Shown here piece by piece: positions 38,250 through 48,303 of a stretch of 64,000 nucleotides of DNA. This DNA comes from Candidatus Zymogenaceae bacterium (GTDB lineage Bacteria > Desulfobacterota > Zymogenia > Zymogenales > Zymogenaceae): NCBI GenBank assembly GCA_016933535.1, contig JAFGAS010000052.1, positions 88,757 to 152,756 of the forward strand. The letters are read 5' to 3'. The notes under the pieces were generated by a model. The model ran no database searches. It had not been told where the DNA came from and worked only from the letters and a program-made list of their open reading frames with translations. How positions within the stretch are numbered: the stretch's first letter is position 1; every line of letters begins with the position of its first letter. A program made the translations under genes and the position numbers.

Positions 38250-39779
38250 TCATTTACTTTTCTGATAGTCGTCTTTCATCTTGTACTTGAGGACCTTGCC
38301 GGAAGGATTGCGCGGCAACGCCGGCAGGAAATAGATAACCTTGGGCCGCTTGTAGCCCGGAAGCTTTTCCCTGGCGTAGGCAAAGAGATCCTCTTCGGTG
38401 ACGGCCTGGCCCGGCTTTACCACGATAGCCGTGTGGATCATCTCCCCCCATTTAGGGTCGGGCATTCCAAAGACCGCCGCCTCCTGCACGGCAGGATGGG
38501 TCAGGAAGGCATCCTCCACTTCCTTGGCGAAGACGTTTTCCCCCCCGGTCTTGATCATGTCTTTCTTCCGGTCAACAAAATAGAGAAATCCTTCCTCGTC
38601 ACGGCGCACGATGTCTCCCGTGTGGAGCCACCCGTCCACGAAGGTCTTTTTTGTCTCGTCTTCCCGCTTATAGTAGCCCGATATGACCGACGGTCCCTTG
38701 AGAAGGAGTTCGCCGGGTTTGCCGATCGCGGCCTCCTTTCCCTCGTCGTCGACGATCCGGTAGGACAGCACAGGATTGATCACACCGATAGACTCCTCCT
38801 TTTCAAACATCTGTGCGTCGGGGAGCACGGTGGCATTGCCGCCCGACGACTCGGTCAGGCCGTAGGTATAGAAGAGCCCCGCGTTGGGCATGTATTTTTT
38901 AACATCGTCCTTGAGGTCCCGGGGAAACGTTGCCGCGGCGGTGGCGAATATCCTCACGTGGCTCACGTCATAGGCGATTGCCTCCGGCACTCCCATGATC
39001 CAGTTGAAAAGGAAGGGCGGCACTACCATGGCGACGGTAACCTTTTCCTCGGACAGGTTTCTCATATACTCTACCGGCTCGAAACGGTGCTGCAACACGA
39101 CCCGCGCGCCGGCAGCCATCAGGGAGTTGAGGCAGTTGTTGATGATGACGTGAAACAGCGGTAACACCTGGATCCCCGTGTCGGCAGGCGAGAGAGAAAG
39201 GGCGTTGATGGTCGTAAAGGCTGCCCAGAGGGCGTTTTCGTGCGAGAGCATCGCCAGCTTGCTCACGCCGGTGGTCCCGCCGGTGCACAGGAAGATGTAG
39301 GGGTCCTTGGCATCGACATCGGCGGCGGGCTCTTCCGGTGCGCCCTTTGTCAGGAATTGTTCATAGTCCAGGGCGAAATCAGGCTTTCCTTCCCCCACCC
39401 CGATAAAGGTCTTGACCTTGGGCAGATCAGCCCGCATCCCGGCGACCATCTCCGCGAACTCGTTGTGAAAGATAAGGACCGTGGCGTCGGACAGATCGAT
39501 GAGGTACCGGATATCGGGGGCCAGCAGCCTCGTTTTAACGGGAAAATAGACGACGCCGATCTTGGCCAGGGCGTAGTTCGCCTCGACCATGGCGGGGATG
39601 TTCTCGGCGAGCATCGCGACTTTGTCTCCCTTTTTCAGGCCGAGGGAGAGCAGGGCGTTGGCCAGCTGGTTCACCCGCCGGTTCAGATCCTTCCATGTGT
39701 AGCGGGTCTTCTCGAAGACGAGGGCTTCCCGGTCCGGGTATTGGATTGCGTTTCGGGAAACAATATTTCCAATCGTCAT
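38250..39779 (-). CDS. Long-chain acyl-CoA synthetase / AMP-dependent ligase
   Basis: FLCTGGTTGVSKLAMLSH, GWLHTGDIVRRDEEGFLYFVDRKKDMIKTGGENV, NPSGKVLKY. Confidence 0.92.
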   Translation of the reverse strand: MTIGNIVSRNAIQYPDREALVFEKTRYTWKDLNRRVNQLANALLSLGLKKGDKVAMLAENIPAMVEANYALAKIGVVYFPVKTRLLAPDIRYLIDLSDATVLIFHNEFAEMVAGMRADLPKVKTFIGVGEGKPDFALDYEQFLTKGAPEEPAADVDAKDPYIFLCTGGTTGVSKLAMLSHENALWAAFTTINALSLSPADTGIQVLPLFHVIINNCLNSLMAAGARVVLQHRFEPVEYMRNLSEEKVTVAMVVPPFLFNWIMGVPEAIAYDVSHVRIFATAAATFPRDLKDDVKKYMPNAGLFYTYGLTESSGGNATVLPDAQMFEKEESIGVINPVLSYRIVDDEGKEAAIGKPGELLLKGPSVISGYYKREDETKKTFVDGWLHTGDIVRRDEEGFLYFVDRKKDMIKTGGENVFAKEVEDAFLTHPAVQEAAVFGMPDPKWGEMIHTAIVVKPGQAVTEEDLFAYAREKLPGYKRPKVIYFLPALPRNPSGKVLKYKMKDDYQKSK

Positions 39780-39988
39780 GGCACCCCCCTGAATTAGAAA
39801 ATAGTGAAGATAAATGATAAATTAGTGATACAAATGTATGATCGGATTGTCAAGACCTTTCAACACCGGTCGAGAAAAAGAAAAATATCTTGAGGTCCGG
39901 GCGGAGATACTCTATAATAACACAATTTATCTCACCATCGGGGGAGCGGGGCCGATAGAAACGATATGGACGGGATGCGGATAGTGCC

Positions 39989-40690
39989 ATGAGTGGACCA
40001 ACCTTTGACCGACGACAGATATGGAAGGGCTTCGCGGAATCGGTCCCGGTTATGGTATCGGTGTTCGCCTTCGGCCTCGTCTACGGCGTCCTGGCGGTGC
40101 AGTCGGGGTTGACGGTCCTCGAGGCGTTCCTGTCGTGCGTCATCGTCCTGGCAGGGATGAGTCAGTTTGCCTCGCTGCCGCTGTTTGCCGCGGGTATCAG
40201 TCCGCTCACGATCATCGGCACCACCTTTATCATCAACATGCGCCACTTGATCATGGGGGCGTCGATCGCCGGGAAGTTCACGGAGCGGGGGCTGTTCGGG
40301 AAGGCCGCGGCCTCCTATTTTCTCATAGACGAGTCGTTTGCCATGGCGACCGCCTACGCAGAAAAAAAGAAGGGCGGCTCGGTTCGGGATTACATGATCG
40401 GGTCGGGGATTGCGGTCTTTGCGGCCTGGAATATCGGCACGATACTGGGGGCGCTCTTCGGCAACTTCCTCGGAGACCCAAAAGAGTTCGGGCTCGATTT
40501 TGCCGCGGCGGCCGCCTTTATCGGGCTTCTGGTCCCGCAGATCAGGGGCAAGGGAGATATCCTCGTGTTATTGATCGCGGCGGCCCTTTCGGTCGGCGCA
40601 TACCTCACGTTTGAGGGGAGCTGGTATATCCTCATCACAGGGATAACCGCAAGCCTCGCGGGGGCGCTGGTGACACGCGATGAGAAGTGA
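39989..40690 (+). CDS. azlC: AzlC family branched-chain amino acid exporter subunit
   Basis: GFAESVPVMVSVFAFGLVYGVLAVQSGLTVLEAFLSCVIVLAGMSQFASLPLF. Confidence 0.9.
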   Translation: MSGPTFDRRQIWKGFAESVPVMVSVFAFGLVYGVLAVQSGLTVLEAFLSCVIVLAGMSQFASLPLFAAGISPLTIIGTTFIINMRHLIMGASIAGKFTERGLFGKAAASYFLIDESFAMATAYAEKKKGGSVRDYMIGSGIAVFAAWNIGTILGALFGNFLGDPKEFGLDFAAAAAFIGLLVPQIRGKGDILVLLIAAALSVGAYLTFEGSWYILITGITASLAGALVTRDEK

Positions 40691-41003
40691 GATCATTATA
40701 ACGCTCGTTGGCATGGGGATCGTAACCTACCTGACCCGGGTGCTCTTTATCGTCGGAATGAAGGGAGACAGGCTGCCCCCCTTCGTGGTCCGCTGGCTCT
40801 CCTATGTGCCGGTGGCGGTGCTGACGGCCATCATCTGTCCCATGATCGCCGCCCCCGAAAAACACCTCAACCTCACCTACGACAATCCGTATCTCGTGGC
40901 GGGAATTCTCACGACGATCATCGCCGTGGCCACAAAAAACCTGGTGATCACCGTCATCGGAGGGATGGGCGTTATTCTCCTTTTAAAGTTCCTGGTGGGA
41001 TAG
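40680..41003 (+). CDS. azlD: AzlD domain protein
   Basis: 107-aa membrane protein overlapping azlC end; YLTRVLFIVGMKGDRLPPFVVRWLSYVPVAVLTAI. Confidence 0.88.
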   Translation: MRSEIIITLVGMGIVTYLTRVLFIVGMKGDRLPPFVVRWLSYVPVAVLTAIICPMIAAPEKHLNLTYDNPYLVAGILTTIIAVATKNLVITVIGGMGVILLLKFLVG

Positions 41004-41057
41004 GTCGTTTTCATGCCCCACGGGGACGGAAGGAATTCAATTAGCGGCGGCCGGCCG

Positions 41058-41834
41058 CTATATCCTTCCGGCGATATCCAGCAGAATACAGAAGATCACG
41101 ATGTCCGCGAAGACGTGGGTGATGATCGCCATCAATAGCCCGTCCGCGCGCAGCCTGATGATCCCCAGCATCAATCCGTAGATCGTGGCCATGACGGCCC
41201 CGACGATCCCGTTCGGGACGCCCCAGAAGTGCGCCGTGCCGAAGAAGAGGGCCTGCACGGTCAGTAAGACCCACGGAGCGGGGACGAGTGCCTTTATTCC
41301 GTCCCAGAGTATTCCCCGAAAGATCACCTCCTCGACCACGCCGTTGAGCAGCGCAAACGCCAGCCCGCCAACCAGGAGCTGATACAGCGGCCGGGCTGGG
41401 ATAAACTCCGTGAAGACCGTGATGTCGGGATCCATGATCAAGTACCAGGCGACGAGCGCCGCGGAGCTCACCGCGACCACAGCAACAGCCCCGATGACGA
41501 GCCGCGGCGTGACCGCGCAACGGGAAAGCCAGGTCGTTTCCCGGCGGACGGGCCGGGCTGTGAGGACGATCCCGGTATAGACGGCGATCGGGATGATGAG
41601 CAGGACGCTCAGCGGGGGCAGAGGCAAAAACCGGAAGAGGTAGCACAACAGGAGAAAGAGGGTCGGCCCGAACAAGGGGAAGAAAGAGAATCGGAAGAAG
41701 ACGACGGCGCCCGCAAGCGGGACGATCAGCAGCCACCGATAGGGGCCCGCGGCCGACGGCACCAGGAGCGTAACGATTACCATCAGGCAAAAGAGGATCA
41801 GGGAGAGGAGCGTCCCGGTCGTCTTCAGGGTCAT
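41058..41834 (-). CDS. CPBP family intramembrane glutamic endopeptidase
   Basis: VVEEVIFRGILWDG and ALFFGTAHF motifs in multi-TM protein. Confidence 0.88.
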   Translation of the reverse strand: MTLKTTGTLLSLILFCLMVIVTLLVPSAAGPYRWLLIVPLAGAVVFFRFSFFPLFGPTLFLLLCYLFRFLPLPPLSVLLIIPIAVYTGIVLTARPVRRETTWLSRCAVTPRLVIGAVAVVAVSSAALVAWYLIMDPDITVFTEFIPARPLYQLLVGGLAFALLNGVVEEVIFRGILWDGIKALVPAPWVLLTVQALFFGTAHFWGVPNGIVGAVMATIYGLMLGIIRLRADGLLMAIITHVFADIVIFCILLDIAGRI

Positions 41835-41903
41835 GGTCGATTCCGTTATATATATTTAGATGTACAGTAAAATTAACTATACGGTATCTCTATCCGCGTT
41901 TCA

Positions 41904-41954
41904 ATGAAAAACCGGCCGGTAGAAACGAACTTCACCACGGGAATTACGCCGTAA
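41904..41954 (+). pseudogene. Degraded 3' remnant of an inverse-autotransporter/beta-helix paralog
   Basis: ...PVETNFTTGITP* matches ...PVNTNFTTGVSP* at the end of the intact locus (44685), with a similar downstream terminator. Confidence 0.65.
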
Positions 41955-41987
41955 GGAAGGGGGCCGTTAGGCTACCGGCGCAAATAA

Positions 41988-42020
41988 AAATCCCCTTCTC
42001 GAAAGAGAAGGGGATTTTTT
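41988..42020 (+). terminator. Rho-independent terminator following the remnant
   Basis: aaaatccccttctc-gaaa-gagaaggggattttttat. Confidence 0.85.
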
Positions 42021-42457
42021 ATGGCTATTGCCGAGCGTCGCCTGCCGCACCCTAAGGCCGTACCAGGGGAGTCCCATACACACAGCCATACATGCGCGGG
42101 ATAACAGTTACGTCCGCATACCCGATTGTCTCCGGAGACCGGGTAAACCGCTGCGATGGAGAGGGGATCATCCCTCTTTTTGTTCTCTCTCTTATCGTCT
42201 GTCGGGTACTCCCGGCAACAGGGAATGCAGCAAAGAAACGATATCGTTTCATATTAGCAACGTCAGTGCAGCGTGCCGTCCTGTCTCTCTTCCACTATCA
42301 TGTAACCGGCTGATATAACTGCTGTTAAAAGCGCCCAGAGGATGAGCCGATCGGCATTAAAATTGCGTAATTAGAATCCTTGCATCATAGGAATTTTCTG
42401 TGGATGAATCAGGTGCGACTGCGCCTTAACCGTTTACCATTCTACAGGGGCTTTGCC

Positions 42458-43555
42458 ATGAGTTTCAGACGTTTCTTTTCCCTTACCGTGGCTTTCTGGT
42501 TGCTGGCCGCTTTTGTTATCCCCGTATCGGCAGCCGCCGCGGCCGACGACAGCGATGCCTGGACGATCTACTTTCGCCCCGGTACCCGCTTCGGGACGGA
42601 CGACCGGACGCTCTTCATCTTGGATTTTTTAGTACCCATATACCAGGGGGAAAAGAACATCCTCTTTTTCAATCCCCGGCTCACGCCGGACGACCATGAC
42701 GGCCTCGAGGTCAACCTGGGGCTCGGCTACCGCCACCTCCTGTTTGACGACAAGCTGATCCTGGGCGGCAACGTCTTCTACGACAACCGGCGCACCGGCT
42801 GGGGGACCCGGTGGGAGCAGGTCGGCGTGGGCGCCGAGGCGATGGCCGAGCTCAACAAGTACGTGGCGCTCACCGGCCGCTTCAATTACTACTTCCCGCT
42901 GACCGGCGCGAAGGTCTCCGGCACGGGCGGTCCGGCAACGGGCTATTACTTCCGTACCGGCGGCATCTGGATCGGCGGCGGCGGACTCGCGTACGAGGAA
43001 TCCCCGGAAGGGTTTGACGGCGAGCTGGGCGTTCGCATCCCGTTCGTCTCGGACTACGTGGAGACCTGGGTCTACGGCGGCGGCTACCACTACCACGGCA
43101 GCCACGTGGGCACCATCGACGGGTGGACGGCGCGGCTCGAGGTGATCCCGACCGACTTCCTGCGCCTGGCCTACGAATACCGGGACGACAACACCACCCG
43201 CCGCGGCGACCACTACGGCGAGGTGACGTTCGAGGTGCCGTTTTCCATCGAGAACCTCATTGCCGGCAAGAACCCGTTTGAGGGCCTGGGCAAAAGGCTT
43301 TCCGGCAGCCGCGACATGAAGGAGCGGCTCGTTGAGCCGGTGAGGCGCGACGTGGATATCCGCATCGTGCACGGCGGTTCCGCCGCCGGCGGCGCTGCCT
43401 CGGAGACCCTGGCCGCTGGCGTGGTATTTGTGAGCGAGAATGGGGATGACACGACGGGCGACGGCTCGTTCGAGAACCCTTTCAATAGCATCGGCAGGGC
43501 GGTGACGGCCATCATTCCGGCGGCGTCTATTCCGGGATCACGACGATCCACGTGA
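42458..43555 (+). CDS. Inverse-autotransporter (intimin/invasin-like) beta-barrel domain protein, 5' part of frameshifted gene
   Basis: Signal peptide; GYRHLLFDDKLILGGNVFYDNRRTGWGTRWEQVGVGAEAMAELNKYVALTGRFNYYFPL; ends out of frame after SENGDDTTGDGSFENPFNSIGRAVTAI. Confidence 0.8.
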   Translation: MSFRRFFSLTVAFWLLAAFVIPVSAAAAADDSDAWTIYFRPGTRFGTDDRTLFILDFLVPIYQGEKNILFFNPRLTPDDHDGLEVNLGLGYRHLLFDDKLILGGNVFYDNRRTGWGTRWEQVGVGAEAMAELNKYVALTGRFNYYFPLTGAKVSGTGGPATGYYFRTGGIWIGGGGLAYEESPEGFDGELGVRIPFVSDYVETWVYGGGYHYHGSHVGTIDGWTARLEVIPTDFLRLAYEYRDDNTTRRGDHYGEVTFEVPFSIENLIAGKNPFEGLGKRLSGSRDMKERLVEPVRRDVDIRIVHGGSAAGGAASETLAAGVVFVSENGDDTTGDGSFENPFNSIGRAVTAIIPAASIPGSRRST

Positions 43556-44685
43556 TGGACGACGGCGGCACCGGCGCGGGCGGGGGCACGGCCGATATCG
43601 CGGGCCTCATGATCTGGGGCTCCGGCATGCCGCACCCGACGTACGGCTACATCACCAACCAGTACCTCACGGCCCCGGACGTATCCTCCTATCTTTACAT
43701 CACGGCCGACAACGTCGAGGTATTCGGCTCTAACTTCACCGCTACTAATTTAGGCATCCACGTCCGCGACGTCGGCGCCGGCACGTACATCCACGACAAT
43801 ACGTTTACCGGCGAGACCAATGCCGGCGTCTCAATACTACGCTCGGTGGCGACGATTTCCGGCAACACCTTTACGGACTGCCACCTGGGCATCCGCGACG
43901 GGGGCGGCACGGTGACGATTTCCGATAACACGTTTAATGGCGGGGCGTTCGGCGTCTACGTCAACGTCGGGGCGACCGGGACCCTGACGATCACGGATAA
44001 CACCATCGGCACGGCCGCCGATCCGATAACCGATTATGGCATCTGCATAGAGGCCGGCGGAAACGTCGTCGTCAATGGAATTTCCGATAACGACATCACG
44101 GTACACGGTTCCGGAGGGGGTATACTTGCCAGCGATATTAGGAACGTCTCATTCTCCGACAACGACATCACGGTTACGTCCGATGACGATCTTGCGCTCG
44201 GCATCAGTCTCCACAGCTATGGCGATATCACCGGCAGAATCACCGGCGGGACGATCACCGTAAACGGGTATACTTTTGCCCACGGGATCAATATTGCACC
44301 GAGTACCGGCACGATCGGTATTTCCGGCGACCCGCTTACGATCACGGGCGTCACGATCAACGTGAACAGGGCCGGAAACCCGGCTGTCGCTGGCGCTTAC
44401 GCCATAAGACTTTACAACACCAGCCCCTCCGGATATATCTTCGCAACGGTCACCGGCAACACGGCTAACGTTACGGCGGTCGATCGACGCCTCTTCCTGT
44501 GGCTCTCCTGCACGCACGCGTTGGGCAACGCGGTAGACTGGGGAAGCGTTCCGGGAACGGAGAATACGTACAACGCGTATGACCTTCTCGGCAATCCGGC
44601 GAGCTGGAGCGGAAACTACGACGTGGGAGGACCCACGACAAACGGGCCGGTAAATACGAACTTCACCACGGGAGTTTCCCCGTAG
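43552..44685 (+). CDS. Right-handed parallel beta-helix passenger, 3' part of same gene (different frame)
   Basis: Repeated ITDNTI/ISDNTFNGG/SFSDNDITV motifs; -1 frame relative to the upstream barrel ORF. Confidence 0.8.
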   Translation: MMDDGGTGAGGGTADIAGLMIWGSGMPHPTYGYITNQYLTAPDVSSYLYITADNVEVFGSNFTATNLGIHVRDVGAGTYIHDNTFTGETNAGVSILRSVATISGNTFTDCHLGIRDGGGTVTISDNTFNGGAFGVYVNVGATGTLTITDNTIGTAADPITDYGICIEAGGNVVVNGISDNDITVHGSGGGILASDIRNVSFSDNDITVTSDDDLALGISLHSYGDITGRITGGTITVNGYTFAHGINIAPSTGTIGISGDPLTITGVTINVNRAGNPAVAGAYAIRLYNTSPSGYIFATVTGNTANVTAVDRRLFLWLSCTHALGNAVDWGSVPGTENTYNAYDLLGNPASWSGNYDVGGPTTNGPVNTNFTTGVSP

Positions 44686-44723
44686 ATAACGGGAGGGTCG
44701 ACTCCCCCCGGCGCAAACGGAAA

Positions 44724-44755
44724 TCCCTTCCTCGAAAGAGGAGGGGATTTTTTTG
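44724..44755 (+). terminator. Rho-independent terminator after beta-helix gene
   Basis: aaatcccttcctc-gaaa-gaggaggggatttttttg. Confidence 0.85.
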
Positions 44756-44782
44756 TCGGACGAATTGGCCTACCTGTCCTGT

Positions 44783-45847
44783 TTACATCCACCGCTTGCG
44801 TCTGAAGAAGAGAAGCATGAACATGACGATGACAACCATCAGCCCGATAGTAGCCCAGAAGCCCATCGGATTGGCGAGCCCCGGCATATCCCGGAAGTTC
44901 ATGCCGTAGACCCCGGTGATGAACGACAGCGGGATGAAGATCGTCGTGATGATGGTCAGCACCTTCATGATCTCGTTCATTCGGTTGGATACGTTGGTCA
45001 GGTAGATATCGAGCATCCCGGAGAGCATGTCCCGGATGGTCTCCACCGTCTCGATGAGGCGGATCGTATGGTCGTAGACATCACGCAGGTAGATGACCGT
45101 ATCCCTCTTGATTAACGGGGACTCCCCGCGCTCCAGAAAGCCGATCATCTCGCGCAGCGGTGAAATCGACTTTCTGAGCATGATCGTCTCGATTTTGGTG
45201 TCATGGATGACCGAGAGGTTCTCGCGAGAGGGGTCGGTAATTATACGATCTTCCAGAAACTCAATCATCTCTTCGAACCGCTCGACAATGTTGAAGTAGC
45301 CGTCGACAACGGCGTCTATCAGGGCGTAGGCCAGAAAATCGGCCCCGGACTTCCTGATGAGCCCCCCGGCCTTCTTGATCCGCTGCCTTATCTTGTCGAA
45401 GACGTCTTTGCCGTTTTCCTGAAAGGATATGACGTAGCTATCACCCAGGATGATGCTGATCTGCTCCTCAATGATCTCGTCGGCTTTCTCGTCCTCGTAG
45501 ACCATCTTCATGACGATGTAGATATAGCGCTCGTAGGCCTCCATCTTCGGCCGCTGGGTCGTGTTCATGATGTCTTCCATCACCAGCGGATGCAGGTCAA
45601 ACGCCGCGCCGATCTCCTCGAGGATAGGGACCTCGTGGATGCCGGAGACGTTAACCCAGGTGACGGTATCGGTCTTCATACATGAGCGGCAGTCGGCCAC
45701 GGTCGCATCGGGCGTCTCGGTGAAGCTCTCCTGATTATAGTCGATGATGGAGATCGTGGTTTTTTTAGCCGTTTCCTCCCCAATATGGACCAGCGAGCCG
45801 GGGGGAAGGCCGGTCTTGAGGGATACTTTTTTGATGATCCGGGTCAT
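44783..45847 (-). CDS. corA: Magnesium/cobalt transporter CorA
   Basis: C-terminal VYGMNF signature between two TM helices (FIPLSFITGVYGMNFRDMPG). Confidence 0.95.
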   Translation of the reverse strand: MTRIIKKVSLKTGLPPGSLVHIGEETAKKTTISIIDYNQESFTETPDATVADCRSCMKTDTVTWVNVSGIHEVPILEEIGAAFDLHPLVMEDIMNTTQRPKMEAYERYIYIVMKMVYEDEKADEIIEEQISIILGDSYVISFQENGKDVFDKIRQRIKKAGGLIRKSGADFLAYALIDAVVDGYFNIVERFEEMIEFLEDRIITDPSRENLSVIHDTKIETIMLRKSISPLREMIGFLERGESPLIKRDTVIYLRDVYDHTIRLIETVETIRDMLSGMLDIYLTNVSNRMNEIMKVLTIITTIFIPLSFITGVYGMNFRDMPGLANPMGFWATIGLMVVIVMFMLLFFRRKRWM

Positions 45848-45890
45848 CGGTCACCTCGTATAGTGGCTGGGAAAAAACGGAGGCGTCAGC

Positions 45891-45982
45891 TTACAAGAGA
45901 AGAGACTAACCAAAAAGACATAAAAGGCACGAAGGATACGTGGAATCATTCCAAACCATCTTTGTGTCTTTGTGCCTTGTAA
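45891..45982. repeat. Imperfect long palindrome (MITE/REP-like) in intergenic region
   Basis: ttacaag...cttgtaa ends, centre tggaatcattcca, inner arms with related aaggcac(g/a)aag sequence. Confidence 0.5.
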
Positions 45983-46095
45983 TACAATCCGTGCGGCATC
46001 CGAAATGAGACAAGCCACAAAAGCGGGATGGAACGACGCTGCAGAAGATACGTTATCCCATCGATCCCGCCGAATCACGGGTCGCGCATTCCGTC

Positions 46096-47475
46096 TTAAT
46101 CTCGGTCAGGCCCATTGTCCCGCTCCATCAACATCTTCAGGATCACGTCGTCGAGCCTGATTTCCTTGGCGAGCCGCCGAAAATTCCTGAGGGTGCCCAG
46201 AAAATCGTCGCCGACGATCCCCATGCCGCGGGGGGCGGCGTTGTCCTTCATCGAGAGATAGGCGTTTTCAACCGCGGCCCCCGCCCCCATCGAGGTCTTG
46301 AGGGCGCATGACTCCTTGGCGCCGTCGCAAAAGACGCCTTCGGTGGCGGCCACCGTCAACTGAAAGGCGTTTGCCATCTGACCGGGAGTACCGTTCATGA
46401 GAAAGACGCAGCCCGCCGACGCTGCGCCGGCCGTGGTCACCGCCGCCTCGCAGTAGGGGGAGAGAATGCCCGTATAGACCTTTGTAATGCCGGTGACGAT
46501 GTGGGCCAGGGCAAGGGAGCGAACGACGATTTCCCGATACTCGGGTTTTATAATTACTCGGTCCGATGAATCAGTCCCGTTCGATTCTTCACCGCCGTCC
46601 GGGGGCGGGGAGGCGTCGATATACCCAAGTTCCCGGGCAACGGACCCGACCGCCGCGTTGATGACGATTCCCTGGTTGCCGCTGCCGAAGCTTGACAGCA
46701 CCGGAACGGCAAGCCCCGCCATCCGGGCGCCGGAGGCCGCCGCCGCATCGACCCTGGCCCGTGCGATGACGTTGCCGACGATAAATCCACCGGAGCAAAG
46801 CGCCGTGAGATCGGTGGCATACCCGAGGCCCGCCTTGTGTTCGAGCCCCACGTCACGGGCCCGGGCCGTCAGTTCGAGCCCTTGGGCCATGTACTCAATG
46901 TCGGAAAGTGGCACCGACCGGGCGAATCGCTCGGCGTCGGCGATCGTAAGGTCCGAGAAGCTCTCGAACCAGGCGTCTTCCTGCGATCCGGCGGCCTCGT
47001 CGACGAAGAGGACATCGCCGTTGCGCTCGACAGCAACCAGGTGCTCGTGGGTTCCCTCGATGGCGGCCGAGGCGGTATGGCCGCCGCCGGTAATCTCGAC
47101 CTTGATGTAGATGCCGGGGGCGTTTTCCTTGACGGCGATGGTGATCCGTTTTTCGTGCGCGAACTTCTTTGCCCGGGCCACGTCCCGCGGGTCGGCTCCC
47201 TCGATGACCATGAGGGCCCGGTCGGGGTCCCCCGCAAAGGCGCCGAGGGCTGCCGCCACGGCAACCCCGCGGCTGTCGGTCCCCGGAACGCCCACGGCGA
47301 TGGCGTTTCTGAGGATATAACGGTCAAGCGTCAGGGTCATCGATTCCGGCGGGCACCCGAGCGCACGGGCGGCGGCCGCCGCGGCAAGGGCGATGCTCAC
47401 CGGCTCGGTGCATCCGAGGGCGGGGACCACGTAGCGTTTGAGGATCGTGAGGATCGAGTCGTCCGTTTTAGTCAT
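46096..47475 (-). CDS. UPF0597 / L-cysteine desulfidase / L-serine dehydratase-like family protein
   Basis: VVPALGCTEPVSIALAAAAA, ITGGGHTASAAIEGTHEHLV, GSGNQGIVINAAV. Confidence 0.88.
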   Translation of the reverse strand: MTKTDDSILTILKRYVVPALGCTEPVSIALAAAAAARALGCPPESMTLTLDRYILRNAIAVGVPGTDSRGVAVAAALGAFAGDPDRALMVIEGADPRDVARAKKFAHEKRITIAVKENAPGIYIKVEITGGGHTASAAIEGTHEHLVAVERNGDVLFVDEAAGSQEDAWFESFSDLTIADAERFARSVPLSDIEYMAQGLELTARARDVGLEHKAGLGYATDLTALCSGGFIVGNVIARARVDAAAASGARMAGLAVPVLSSFGSGNQGIVINAAVGSVARELGYIDASPPPDGGEESNGTDSSDRVIIKPEYREIVVRSLALAHIVTGITKVYTGILSPYCEAAVTTAGAASAGCVFLMNGTPGQMANAFQLTVAATEGVFCDGAKESCALKTSMGAGAAVENAYLSMKDNAAPRGMGIVGDDFLGTLRNFRRLAKEIRLDDVILKMLMERDNGPDRD

Positions 47476-47716
47476 GTTTCAAGTGGAGTCCAACGGGCCG
47501 CCCGATTGGTGCGGCGAACATTGAAAGAGTTACGCTGAAATAGTACCACACTAAGAGGTCAAAGGGAATCGTCTTATTTTGCCGTGGAGTTGGCCGGCGT
47601 TTCTTTCGACGTCCGGGCCGGGTTGACGAGAATCGGGCGTCCGGCGGGCGTTTTCGCCAGGATGCTCGGTGGGCACTTACCGTGATGACCCCTTAAATCG
47701 TATATGCAGACCCTGT

Positions 47717-47756
47717 TAGAAAAAAGGGCGGGGAATATACCCCGCCCTTCTTACTC
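47717..47756. terminator. Rho-independent terminator
   Basis: aaaaaagggcgggg-aatat-accccgcccttctt. Confidence 0.75.
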
Positions 47757-47771
47757 CTATGGTTTGTTCGA

Positions 47772-48203
47772 TCATTTGACCATCATCCCGTCCCACGCGC
47801 CGTTGCCCGTGTTGTTTTCGCCGTCACCGTGTTCGCCGATGAATTTATCGCTCGTGGGGTCCATGGTGAAGTAACCGCGGCCCCTTCCGGCGGGTCCGTT
47901 CCATTCGAAGTCCCAGGTATCGTTGGTGACGTTACCGGTCAACTTGTAGAAGCCGCCGCCGATCCCCTCGAGCTTCCCCTCGGCTTCGCACCCCTTCTGG
48001 AGTACCTCGAGCTTGCCGTTGTTCGTGTCCCACACGCCGGTGAAGTTGACGCACCCCTCGGTCTTTTCGGCCTTGAGCTTTTCCATCCGGCGCTCATTGG
48101 CACCTTCGCGCATCTTACGGCACGACGGCAGGGCTAGGGCAAGAGAAACAACCAGAAGGGATGTCATAATGATGAGTCCGATTGACGATCCGTATCGCTT
48201 CAT
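47772..48203 (-). CDS. Putative lipoprotein
   Basis: Signal peptide with lipobox-like LALPSC; no recognised domain. Confidence 0.6.
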   Translation of the reverse strand: MKRYGSSIGLIIMTSLLVVSLALALPSCRKMREGANERRMEKLKAEKTEGCVNFTGVWDTNNGKLEVLQKGCEAEGKLEGIGGGFYKLTGNVTNDTWDFEWNGPAGRGRGYFTMDPTSDKFIGEHGDGENNTGNGAWDGMMVK

Positions 48204-48303
48204 ACTGTCCTCCTTGCTATGTATCGGCAAAGGCGCATCCCAGCCGACGGGGGATGCGCATAACAGGAGAGGGGCGTGTGCCTTTTCCCCGTTCGAGCAT
48301 CCG

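Noticed and set aside
43552-44685. Independent beta-helix gene starting at GTG 43552
   Set aside because: Lacks RBS and signal peptide, and upstream same-frame sequence GGVYSGITTIHV continues the upstream domain; better explained as the frameshifted 3' half of one gene.
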